Shown here: piece after piece, positions 33,055-40,426 of the stretch
Layout of the letters: each line of letters opens with the position of its first letter
How positions within the stretch are numbered: the stretch's first letter is position 1
Assembly (NCBI RefSeq): GCF_022049065.2
Contig: NZ_CP095744.1
Coordinates: 1,054,001 to 1,118,000, forward strand
Length of the DNA: 64,000 nucleotides
Source: Niallia sp. Man26
Lineage (GTDB): Bacteria > Bacillota > Bacilli > Bacillales > Cytobacillaceae
Direction: 5' to 3'
Made by a program: the position numbers and the translations under genes
The notes under the pieces: model-generated
What the model saw: the letters and a program-made list of their open reading frames with translations, nothing else
What the model was told of the DNA's origin: nothing
Database searches by the model: none

Positions 33055-33612
33055 TTGATTACAGAAGGAAATCTTGCAAAAAAGGAACATAATGATGAAA
33101 ATACTTCCTATTTAATGAAAATGAAAGGGGGAGGAGAAAAGAGCCCTCTGAAAGTAAATATAAATGATATTATAACAGGATTTATGGGTGGGGCTATAAC
33201 CATTTTTATTCTCGGTTTATTAACACGTTTTACCTATACTCCTTTGCTAATAGCTTCATTTGGTGCAAGTTGTGTATTAGCATTCGGACTCTGGAATTCA
33301 CCATTATCACAGCCTAGAAATATTATAGGGGGCCATTTCATTTCCACTTTAATAGGATTAATTATTTATCATTTATTTGGTAATGAACCATGGTCATTGG
33401 CTTTGGGAGTTGGGTTAGCTATCGGTTTAATGATGTTAACGAAAACAACCCATCCTCCCGCTGGAGCAGATCCAATAATAATAATACTCGGCTCTTATTC
33501 ATGGGAATATCTATTTACACCAGTAGTAACAGGATCTATTGTAATTGTACTGTTAGCATTAGTTATTAATAATTTAAGAAGCAACAGGAAATATCCAGTT
33601 TTTTGGATATGA
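33055..33612 (+). CDS. HPP-family membrane protein
   Basis: The 185-residue protein has four membrane segments and the family signature THPPAGADPIIIIL (about residues 136-149), preceded by SFGASCVLAFGL and LSQPRNIIGGH, which are conserved in HPP proteins. Some members are linked to nitrite or small-anion transport in cyanobacteria; the role in Bacillaceae is not known. The start is TTG 33055 behind AAGGAGG, giving a 35-residue hydrophilic N-terminus; internal ATGs could shorten it. Confidence 0.85.
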   Translation: MITEGNLAKKEHNDENTSYLMKMKGGGEKSPLKVNINDIITGFMGGAITIFILGLLTRFTYTPLLIASFGASCVLAFGLWNSPLSQPRNIIGGHFISTLIGLIIYHLFGNEPWSLALGVGLAIGLMMLTKTTHPPAGADPIIIILGSYSWEYLFTPVVTGSIVIVLLALVINNLRSNRKYPVFWI

Positions 33613-33653
33613 ATTATTGGTTAAAAAATAAAGAATACGTTAATGTAAGGGCG

Positions 33654-33696
33654 ACCGTCGAATCCACTGGTATAAATGGGGTTAGACGGTTTTTCT
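33654..33696 (+). terminator. Terminator of the HPP gene
   Basis: ACCGTC and GACGGT pair around about 25 bases, followed by TTTTC. A very similar hairpin terminates the GH3 gene at 43174. Confidence 0.65.
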
Positions 33697-33767
33697 TTGT
33701 GAATTAATCAATCTAAAGAGGATTAATGCTTATATGGAGAGTTAACGCTAACTTATTGCATGAAAGT

Positions 33768-33803
33768 CTGTGTTTAAGAGAAAAATGTTTGTTTAGGAGG
33801 GAG
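33768..33803 (+). repeat. Decayed right end of an IS110-family element
   Basis: CTGTGTTTAAGAG, then ATGTTTGTTTAGGAGGGAG closely follow the right end of the three intact copies (CTGCGTATTTAAGAG, then GTGTTTGTTTATTGAGGGAG). No transposase remains. Confidence 0.45.
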
Positions 33804-33874
33804 ATAAGTTTAATTACTTTATTTGGTAATAATGTTATGATAAGTATAAAAAGGCAATGGAAAGAGTGAGATTA

Positions 33875-34141
33875 ATGAATCATGTCACTACCAGAAGACC
33901 ATTATACTTTTGGCTATCCATCACCTTATTACTTTGTGGAATAGTTTCATGGATGCCATATTTAGCTTTTAAAATTCAGGAACCTTATGGATTGCTTACT
34001 TTAATCATTAACCCTGTTGGAATGATCCTAGGAATACTCTCAGCAAAAAAATGGGTTGCTTTAAGTAATTTAATTATGATATTTAGTATTTTTCCCGTAG
34101 CAATATTTGTATATCTGTCTAAAGGGTATATTCCTATGTGA
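33875..34141 (+). CDS. Small hypothetical membrane protein
   Basis: An 88-residue product with three hydrophobic segments (YFWLSITLLLCGIVSWMPYL, LLTLIINPVGMILGIL and LIMIFSIFPVAIFVYL). ATG 33875 is preferred, with GAGTGAG upstream, though ATG 33857 in the same frame is possible. The family is not recognised; the layout is like that of small Bacillus integral membrane proteins of unknown role. It is an isolated gene. Confidence 0.6.
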   Translation: MNHVTTRRPLYFWLSITLLLCGIVSWMPYLAFKIQEPYGLLTLIINPVGMILGILSAKKWVALSNLIMIFSIFPVAIFVYLSKGYIPM

Positions 34142-34297
34142 GGGTTCTGTTTTTATTCAAAGCTTAATTAAACTATATCATCTCCAATATTCCAAATGAT
34201 GGTGAAAAGGCTATTCTTAAAGCATATACAGTAGTAGGCTAGTTAAAAGCAGTTTTAGAAATTACTTATATGATTTTTACAAGCCCAAATGAATGAA

Positions 34298-34354
34298 GGC
34301 AACTTTCAAAATCTGTGTCCAGTAGAATCCGAAACACAGATCATAAAAGTTGCC
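34298..34354. terminator. Long stem-loop between convergent genes
   Basis: GGCAACTTT and AAAGTTGCC enclose a second stem, ATCTGTGT with ACACAGAT. It can serve both the upstream small gene and the minus-strand HAD gene. Confidence 0.6.
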
Positions 34355-34389
34355 TAAATATAAATTGTAGTTATGTTACTTATCTAGTT

Positions 34390-35229
34390 TTATTTAAAAT
34401 ATTTATTTAATGTATAAGCAATTCCGTCTTCTTCATTTGAACGCGTAACTTCATCAGCTACAGCTTTTAAATCGTCTACGGCATTAGCCATCGCAACTCC
34501 GATACCAGCATATTCGACCATAGTAGCGTCATTATGTCCATCTCCGAAAGCAATCATCTCTTCTTTTTTGTATCCTCTAGGAATTAGCACTGTATCTAAT
34601 GCTTTTGCTTTATCAATTCCTTGAGCAGTAAATTCAAAGTAAAAGGGAGCTGTAAACACACAATTTAACGTATCTTTGAAAGGCTCCATCATCTCTTTGT
34701 AATGTTTCTGAAGATAATCATCAGATCCTGCAGTTAGGATTTTATTTAGTGGATAATCAGCAAATGCCGCCAAATCATCTACTTCACATAGTTTATATTT
34801 ACCACCACGGGATTCGTATTTCATTATGTTAATATCATTACCATTATACTTTATTTCATTATTGAAGACATCAGTTACATACATATAGTTATCTTTATCA
34901 ATCATAGGAATTACTTCAAATTTTTTCATATGCTCAAGCACGGCTTGACCTTGTTCAACAGTCATTGTTTCATTAAATAATACTTCATTGGTTTCACAAT
35001 CCACGACTTTAGAACCGTTAAAAGAAACTAAAAGTCCATGATGCTTTTCCATTTCTAATTCTTTCGCAAAATCCATTAATCCAGATGTTGGTCTACCAGA
35101 AGCAAGAACTAAGATTGCTCCAGCTTTTTGTGCCTTTAGTAAAACCTCTTTTGTTTCTGCAGATATCGCTTTTTCATTATTCGTTAATGTACCATCCACA
35201 TCCATAATAATTACTTTAATATCATTCAC
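34390..35229 (-). CDS. Cof-type HAD-IIB phosphatase
   Basis: 279 residues with the HAD motifs of the Cof subfamily: motif I IIMDVDGTLTNNEKAIS (nucleophile D near residue 10), motif II LASGRPTSG, a large C2-type cap, and motif IV FGDGHNDATMVEYAGIGVAM. It hydrolyses phosphate esters, typically sugar phosphates or flavin mononucleotide, in the cytoplasm. The start is GTG 35229 behind GGGAGG. It is a single-gene unit divergent from an AraC regulator, and no functional link to that gene is evident. Confidence 0.93.
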   Translation of the reverse strand: MNDIKVIIMDVDGTLTNNEKAISAETKEVLLKAQKAGAILVLASGRPTSGLMDFAKELEMEKHHGLLVSFNGSKVVDCETNEVLFNETMTVEQGQAVLEHMKKFEVIPMIDKDNYMYVTDVFNNEIKYNGNDINIMKYESRGGKYKLCEVDDLAAFADYPLNKILTAGSDDYLQKHYKEMMEPFKDTLNCVFTAPFYFEFTAQGIDKAKALDTVLIPRGYKKEEMIAFGDGHNDATMVEYAGIGVAMANAVDDLKAVADEVTRSNEEDGIAYTLNKYFK

Positions 35230-35397
35230 AATTGAATCCTCCCTTGAATTTACCGTATAAGTATTATTTATAATATCTTATATTTATTATCTCTTTATCA
35301 GTTCTCTTTCAATAGCAATATTATATTATTTATACTTGCGTTTTCCATCAAAATTGGGTTTAATATTATCAAAATCGTATTTTCTTTGGAGGCAATC

Positions 35398-36297
35398 ATG
35401 AATTCAGTATTGGAAATATTTTCGGATTCATCTGAACGAGTAAACTATAATATACCTGATTTCCCTTTATATGTGCGAAAAGGAAGATTACTTTACTTTG
35501 ATAAATATGTTGCACCAAGTCATTGGCATTCCGATTTAGAATTTATTTTAGTACTTGAAGGTTCTATGGAATATTTTGTGAATGGTCATACGGTTAGTAT
35601 TGAAAAGGGAAATGGTATTTTTGTAAATAGTAAGCGTATGCATTATGGTTATTCTAACAATATGAATGATTGCCACTTTATTGTTGTAGTTATTCATCCT
35701 ATATTGCTTGGTGAGCACACTCAAGTAGGAAAAGTCTACCTCGAGGAAAAATTCGGATTATCTACTGAAGACTATATATTATTGAATGAACAAGTTCAAT
35801 GGCAACAAGAAGCACTGACGAAATTAAATGAAATATATGAAGAAATGCATGAAAACGCAAATCCACTTCGTTTAAATGCACAAGTTATGTCTCTTTGTGC
35901 AAATATAGGAGACCATATACAAAAAGTCCCTAGGAACCATGTTGATGACAATTCCTGGGGGACAGTCTGGAAAATGACAAATTTTATTCATGAACATTAT
36001 GAAGAAAAAATAACACTGGATGACATTGCGTTTGCTGGCAATGTTTGTAGAAGTATATGCTGTAATTTATTTAGTAAATATATTGAACAAACTCCCAATA
36101 ATTATCTAATAGGCTATCGAATTCAAAAAAGTTGCGAAATGCTAAAAGAAACAAATAGATCTATCAGTGAAATTGCAATTGCGTGTGGTTTTCAAAGTGG
36201 AAGTTATTTTTCCTATACTTTCCGTAAGAAAATGGGCTATGGGCCACAGGATTATCGAAAGCAAATTACAATAGCCAATCCTAGTTCTATTTACTAA
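35398..36297 (+). CDS. AraC-family transcriptional regulator with cupin domain
   Basis: About 299 residues. The N-terminal cupin is visible in YVAPSHWHSDLEFILVLEGS and FVNSKRMHYGYSNN. The C-terminal double HTH includes KITLDDIAFAGNVCRSICCN and RSISEIAIACGFQSGSYFSY followed by FRKKMGYGPQDYRK. It probably senses a sugar. ATG 35398 follows TTTGGAGG; the TTG at 35386 lies before that site. Its target is not obvious: the downstream genes encode a MATE protein and an acetyltransferase, after a terminator. Confidence 0.9.
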   Translation: MNSVLEIFSDSSERVNYNIPDFPLYVRKGRLLYFDKYVAPSHWHSDLEFILVLEGSMEYFVNGHTVSIEKGNGIFVNSKRMHYGYSNNMNDCHFIVVVIHPILLGEHTQVGKVYLEEKFGLSTEDYILLNEQVQWQQEALTKLNEIYEEMHENANPLRLNAQVMSLCANIGDHIQKVPRNHVDDNSWGTVWKMTNFIHEHYEEKITLDDIAFAGNVCRSICCNLFSKYIEQTPNNYLIGYRIQKSCEMLKETNRSISEIAIACGFQSGSYFSYTFRKKMGYGPQDYRKQITIANPSSIY

Positions 36298-36386
36298 AGT
36301 TATAATTTAAAATGTTCTAATGTATTTTGTCACATCTAATTCAGAAGTAAGAATGAGGCTGAGTTATAAGTATGTAAATCTGCATA

Positions 36387-36431
36387 AAAACCGAACTATT
36401 TTATCGTTTTTGATAATTAGTTCGGTTTTTT
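36387..36431 (+). terminator. Terminator of the AraC gene, in the 36298-36741 gap
   Basis: AAAACCGAACTA and TAGTTCGGTTTT form a 12-bp stem with trailing T. The remaining gap holds no supported feature beyond probable promoter sequence for the MATE gene. Confidence 0.85.
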
Positions 36432-36741
36432 GTGTATTCGGTGTTAATACAATAATTAAAAATCTTAGTAGAATGGATGGGAGCGTTATGAAATGAACTA
36501 ATTTTAAAGCCATATCCCAAATTTAGCTGAAATTACATTATTCGTGTTTAGATAGGTTATATATTGTTTTGTCTCAAACACTATTTTTATACATTTTATG
36601 TACAAGACCTAAGTAGAAATATAAGGGACCATTCTTATGAAATACACGATTTCGAAAGAATGATATTTGATTTTGATGGAAGTAATCTATGTAAACATAT
36701 ACAATTTATTTATATTTAAAATAAGAAAGACGGGGTGTGAA

Positions 36742-38124
36742 GTGTCAAAACAAGAAAAGAAATCAAATAGTGAATTTAATCGTACCCTTAATCGTTCCTT
36801 GTTTTCGTTAGTATTACCAATAGCATTTCAAAATTTAATTTCAGCAGCTGCCATTGCGGTAGATGTTATAATGCTTGGTGTCATTAATCAATCTGTAATG
36901 TCTGCCGTATCACTTGCGGGACAAGTAACTTTTGTATTGTCGCTATTTTATATGGGTATTTCAACTGGAGCAGGTATACTCACGGCTCAATATTGGGGAA
37001 GGAATGACGTAAATGTAATTCAACGGGTATTTAGCATTACTAGTATTTTTTCACTGAGTATATCGATAATATTTTTTGTGTTTTCGTTTTGCTTTCCCGA
37101 AGTGCTAATGCGATTACTTACAAATGATACGGAGTTAATTTACTATGGAAAGATCTTTTTGCGTACTGTGTCGTTTTCGTATATCGCAATGGGACTATCT
37201 CAGGTTTATTTTAGCGTGATAAAAAGTATGGAGAACGCACGATTCAGTGCATGGATTAGTTCCATTTGTCTTTTTCTTAATATCGGCTTAAATGCACTTT
37301 GTGTTTATGTATTCTTTCCGGGTATGCCGGAAAAGGCCATTACAGGGGTAGCTGCGGCAACTGTATGTGCTAAGTTCGTAGAGCTTGGATGTTGTATCAT
37401 TCATTCAATCAGATACAGCCAAGTTAAATTTCACCTACCATTAAAAGATAAGATTAATCGTCAGTTACGTAAAGACTTTCTAAAATATACAATTCCTATA
37501 CAAGCTAATTATTTTGTATGGGGCGGTGGCTTAACAGTTGCTACATCCATAATCGGACATGTAAGTGCTGATATGGTTGCGGCAAACTCTATCGCAACCG
37601 TAGTTAGAAACTTAGCAGTTGTGTTTTGTGCAGGTATCTCTAGCGGAGGTGCTGTGCTTATTGGAAAATATTTAGGAAGCAATGACACAGTGATGGCAAT
37701 AAAAGCATCCAAAAGAATCAATTTATATGCATTGCTTTTAGGTATTGTAGCAGGCGGGACTATATTGGTGATAAAGCCATTGGTGTTCCTTATTGTAGAC
37801 CTAAACGTTAATGCCCAATCATACTTAGATGGAATGTTATATGTATGCGCTTACTATTGTATTGGTAAGTCCATTAATTCAACAATCATTGGGGGTTTTT
37901 TTCCAGCTGGAGGAGATGCGAAATTTGGGCTTTGGTGTGATATTGTTGTAATGTGGATTATAGTATTGCCATTAGGCTATTTGAGTGCATTTGTGTGGAA
38001 TTTACACCCTATATTACTGTATGCGGTACTCAATTTAGATGAAATTCTCAAGCTGCCGTTGGCTGTATATCGTTATAGTCAATATAGATGGGTTAAAAAT
38101 ATTACAAGAGATGTGGCATCATAA
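36742..38124 (+). CDS. MATE-family efflux transporter
   Basis: About 460 residues with twelve predicted membrane segments. Family features include SLFSLVLPIAFQNLISAAAI at the N-terminus, GISTGAGILTAQYWGRND and, in the second half, AGISSGGAVLIGKYLGSND. It exports organic cations or other drugs by Na+ or H+ antiport. The frame is open from 36667, but GTG 36742 gives the normal family start (SKQEKKSNSEFNRTLNRSLF). The next gene, an acetyltransferase, begins 31 bases downstream, suggesting an operon. Confidence 0.9.
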   Translation: MSKQEKKSNSEFNRTLNRSLFSLVLPIAFQNLISAAAIAVDVIMLGVINQSVMSAVSLAGQVTFVLSLFYMGISTGAGILTAQYWGRNDVNVIQRVFSITSIFSLSISIIFFVFSFCFPEVLMRLLTNDTELIYYGKIFLRTVSFSYIAMGLSQVYFSVIKSMENARFSAWISSICLFLNIGLNALCVYVFFPGMPEKAITGVAAATVCAKFVELGCCIIHSIRYSQVKFHLPLKDKINRQLRKDFLKYTIPIQANYFVWGGGLTVATSIIGHVSADMVAANSIATVVRNLAVVFCAGISSGGAVLIGKYLGSNDTVMAIKASKRINLYALLLGIVAGGTILVIKPLVFLIVDLNVNAQSYLDGMLYVCAYYCIGKSINSTIIGGFFPAGGDAKFGLWCDIVVMWIIVLPLGYLSAFVWNLHPILLYAVLNLDEILKLPLAVYRYSQYRWVKNITRDVAS

Positions 38125-38155
38125 TGAATAATAGAATGAAAAGGAGAAATGACAT

Positions 38156-38776
38156 ATGACAATGAGAGAAAGAATCCATTCAGGAAAGTTATTTACTGAT
38201 TATTGTGAAGGATTACCAGAAGATAGGATGCAAGCTAAAAGAAGAATGATGGAATTTAATGCAACAAGACCAGATGCATTAGCAGACCGAGTTCAAATAA
38301 TGGCAGAAATATTCGGTAAGGAAACTAAAGCATGGATTGAACCACCATTTTATTTTTGCTATGGCACAAATATTGAAATTGGAGAAGGTACTTACATTAA
38401 TTTTAATTGTAATTTTGTTGATGACACGAAAATTATCATTGGAAAAAAAGTATTGTTTGGTCCGGCCGTAACAATTGCTACTGTTGGCCATCCAATCAAT
38501 CCTAATTACAGAGAGTATATGTATGCTGAACCAGTAAAAATCGAAGATAACTGTTGGATTGGAGCAGGAAGTATCATATGTCCAGGGGTAACCATTGGTG
38601 AAAACAGTGTTATAGGGGCTGGAAGCGTAGTGACAAAAGATATTCCAGCTAACTCAGTTGCTGTTGGTAATCCTTGCAAAGTAATGCGAACAATAAATGA
38701 ACATGATATGGAATACTACTATAAGGACAGAAAAATAACACAACAAGACTTAGATGAGGAAGCAAGCTTAAGGTAG
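38156..38776 (+). CDS. Maltose/galactoside O-acetyltransferase-like protein
   Basis: 206 residues: an N-terminal Mac domain (MRERIHSGKLFTDYCEGLPE) followed by a left-handed beta-helix of hexapeptide repeats (IEIGEGTYINFNCNFVDDTK, VKIEDNCWIGAGSIICPGVT, IGENSVIGAGSVVTKDIPAN). The catalytic histidine is in ATVGHPINPNYRE. It acetylates sugars that cannot be metabolised, using acetyl-CoA. ATG 38156 follows AAGGAG. Being co-transcribed with a MATE exporter would fit sugar detoxification, but this is inference. Confidence 0.92.
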   Translation: MTMRERIHSGKLFTDYCEGLPEDRMQAKRRMMEFNATRPDALADRVQIMAEIFGKETKAWIEPPFYFCYGTNIEIGEGTYINFNCNFVDDTKIIIGKKVLFGPAVTIATVGHPINPNYREYMYAEPVKIEDNCWIGAGSIICPGVTIGENSVIGAGSVVTKDIPANSVAVGNPCKVMRTINEHDMEYYYKDRKITQQDLDEEASLR

Positions 38777-38807
38777 TGTAAGATAAGCTAGGTAAAACGA
38801 GTGAGCA

Positions 38808-38846
38808 GTGAGTGGCGAAAAAAATTTTCCCACTCACATAAAAAAA
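38808..38846. terminator. Terminator of the MATE/acetyltransferase unit
   Basis: GTGAGTGG and CCACTCAC form an 8-bp stem. An A/T-rich loop and the A-run after it suggest it works on either strand. Confidence 0.55.
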
Positions 38847-38891
38847 ATCTGCATTATATAATATTACATCGTTGTAAAAGCGAGGATCATA

Positions 38892-39608
38892 ATGTTGAAA
38901 TATCAGTATATTGCTTTGGAAATGGAAAGGTATATTACAGAAAATGCATTACAACAAGGAGACAAGTTACCTATAATTGAAACGTTAATAAGTCACTATA
39001 AGGTTAGCAAAAGTACTATTATAAAAGCACTTAAACTGTTGGAGGACAAAGGAATTGTTTTTTTGGTGAGAGGAAGTGGGATTTTTGTAAGAGGCCAAAG
39101 CAGACAAGGTTATTTTAATCTATTGCCATCCCAGAAATTTCAACAAGTTAATCATAATAGTTCTCCTGCTTTGCAAAAAGTAGTCGGCATGGAAATAGTA
39201 AGTGCATTACCAGAGGTTGCAGATGCTCTTGATATAGACAAATACTCAAAAGTATATTCCGTAAAGTTAGTTCATTATATGGAAAAGCAAGTGTTATGCA
39301 CGGAACAAGTGTTTTATAATAAGGATATTATTTCTTATCTGGACAAAGAAATAGTTTCTAATTCAATTAATAATTATTTGAAAGACGTCTTAGGATTAAA
39401 AATAGGATTTCCTGATATTTATATAAATTTGGATAAACTGAACTCTGAAGAAGCAAGTTTTTTTGGATTGAAATTAGGGGATCCAAAGCTGTGTAAAGAA
39501 ATCATTTACCATCTTACAAGTGGGCAGCCATTCTGTTACTCAAAAGCAATATATCATTATAAACAAGCTAAATTCGTTATTAAAGGAAATAGTTTTAATT
39601 CCATATGA
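38892..39608 (+). CDS. GntR-family regulator (HutC subfamily, UTRA domain)
   Basis: 238 residues: an N-terminal winged HTH (QYIALEMERYITENALQQGD, then HYKVSKSTIIKALKLLEDKG, VRGSGIFVRG) and a C-terminal UTRA ligand-binding domain (VYSVKLVHYMEKQVLCTEQV, KLCKEIIYHLTSGQPFCYSK). Members often respond to a sugar phosphate or amino-acid derivative. ATG 38892. It lies 170 bases upstream of the Crh-like gene and may control that gene and the beta-glucosidase further down. Confidence 0.9.
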   Translation: MLKYQYIALEMERYITENALQQGDKLPIIETLISHYKVSKSTIIKALKLLEDKGIVFLVRGSGIFVRGQSRQGYFNLLPSQKFQQVNHNSSPALQKVVGMEIVSALPEVADALDIDKYSKVYSVKLVHYMEKQVLCTEQVFYNKDIISYLDKEIVSNSINNYLKDVLGLKIGFPDIYINLDKLNSEEASFFGLKLGDPKLCKEIIYHLTSGQPFCYSKAIYHYKQAKFVIKGNSFNSI

Positions 39609-39779
39609 TTTATGTTAAGTCAAAAATACATAAATAATTGATTTTTAAAATGAATAATTTCACTTTTTTAATTCGTTTAATAAGTTGCTAATGATGAAAG
39701 TCCCACTTGATAAGGGATAAAAGATATTTGATTAGTTGAAAGGAATACTCAAAATTAATTTGTGTTTGAGGTGCAGATT

Positions 39780-40061
39780 ATGTTGAGAAGTCAGGTTATT
39801 GTTAATCTTCCAAGAGGACTACAGGCAAGAAACACATGTTATTTTGTTGCAATTGCTTCTTTGTTTGATTGTAAAATACATATTATTTATAAGGGAGTTA
39901 CTAGTGGGATTGATTTAATGGATATTATGAATTTAAATGTTTTGGAGAAAGACGAAATAATTTTAGTTGCCAATGGAAAAGATGAACAGAAAGCTATTTC
40001 CACTTTGGAGAAATTTTTTAACGAAGGAAAGTTGGATAATAACTCCTTAATCATACCATAG
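39780..40061 (+). CDS. HPr-like protein resembling Crh, with Gln15 and Asp at the Ser46 position
   Basis: The 93-residue HPr fold shows GLQARNTCYFVAIASLF at residues 13-29. The phosphorylatable His15 of HPr is Gln, exactly as in Bacillus subtilis Crh (GLQARPA). The region around the regulatory Ser46 (KSIMGLM in Crh) reads IDLMDIM. Aligned on the downstream 21-residue block, which matches without gaps, an Asp replaces that Ser, with one residue deleted before it. The protein cannot take part in PTS phosphotransfer and may mimic Ser-phosphorylated Crh as a CcpA partner; the latter is inference. ATG 39780 follows GAGGTG. Confidence 0.85.
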   Translation: MLRSQVIVNLPRGLQARNTCYFVAIASLFDCKIHIIYKGVTSGIDLMDIMNLNVLEKDEIILVANGKDEQKAISTLEKFFNEGKLDNNSLIIP

Positions 40062-40192
40062 CTGCACTTGGAAATGATAATAAATCATTAAGAATCCCTG
40101 TTCAGAGAAATGAATGAACTCTGTATAAACTCAACCGTCAATAAGCGATGATGAGTTTAGATTGAATTTAATATTAGTTGAATAATTTTCTT

Positions 40193-40229
40193 ATCGTACA
40201 TTTTATAGCCAAAATGTACGATTTTTTTA
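40193..40229 (+). terminator. Terminator after the Crh-like gene, in the 40062-40426 gap
   Basis: ATCGTACATTTT and AAAATGTACGAT form a 12-bp stem followed by TTTTTTT. It separates the Crh-like gene from the beta-glucosidase gene. Nothing else is supported in this gap. Confidence 0.88.
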
Positions 40230-40426
40230 TTTTATTGGAATGTTATTATTTTCTATATTTTAGGGGAAATTATCTCAGATTCGATGATTTGGAATGATGA
40301 ATAATGTAGCCTATTCATTACTACAAAATTCTGCTCTTAGGACTATAAGGCATTAGATCTAGAAAATCATAGTTATATAGGAGAAGAACGTTGAAATTAC
40401 TAAAAATAATAAAAAGGAGTGGGATA

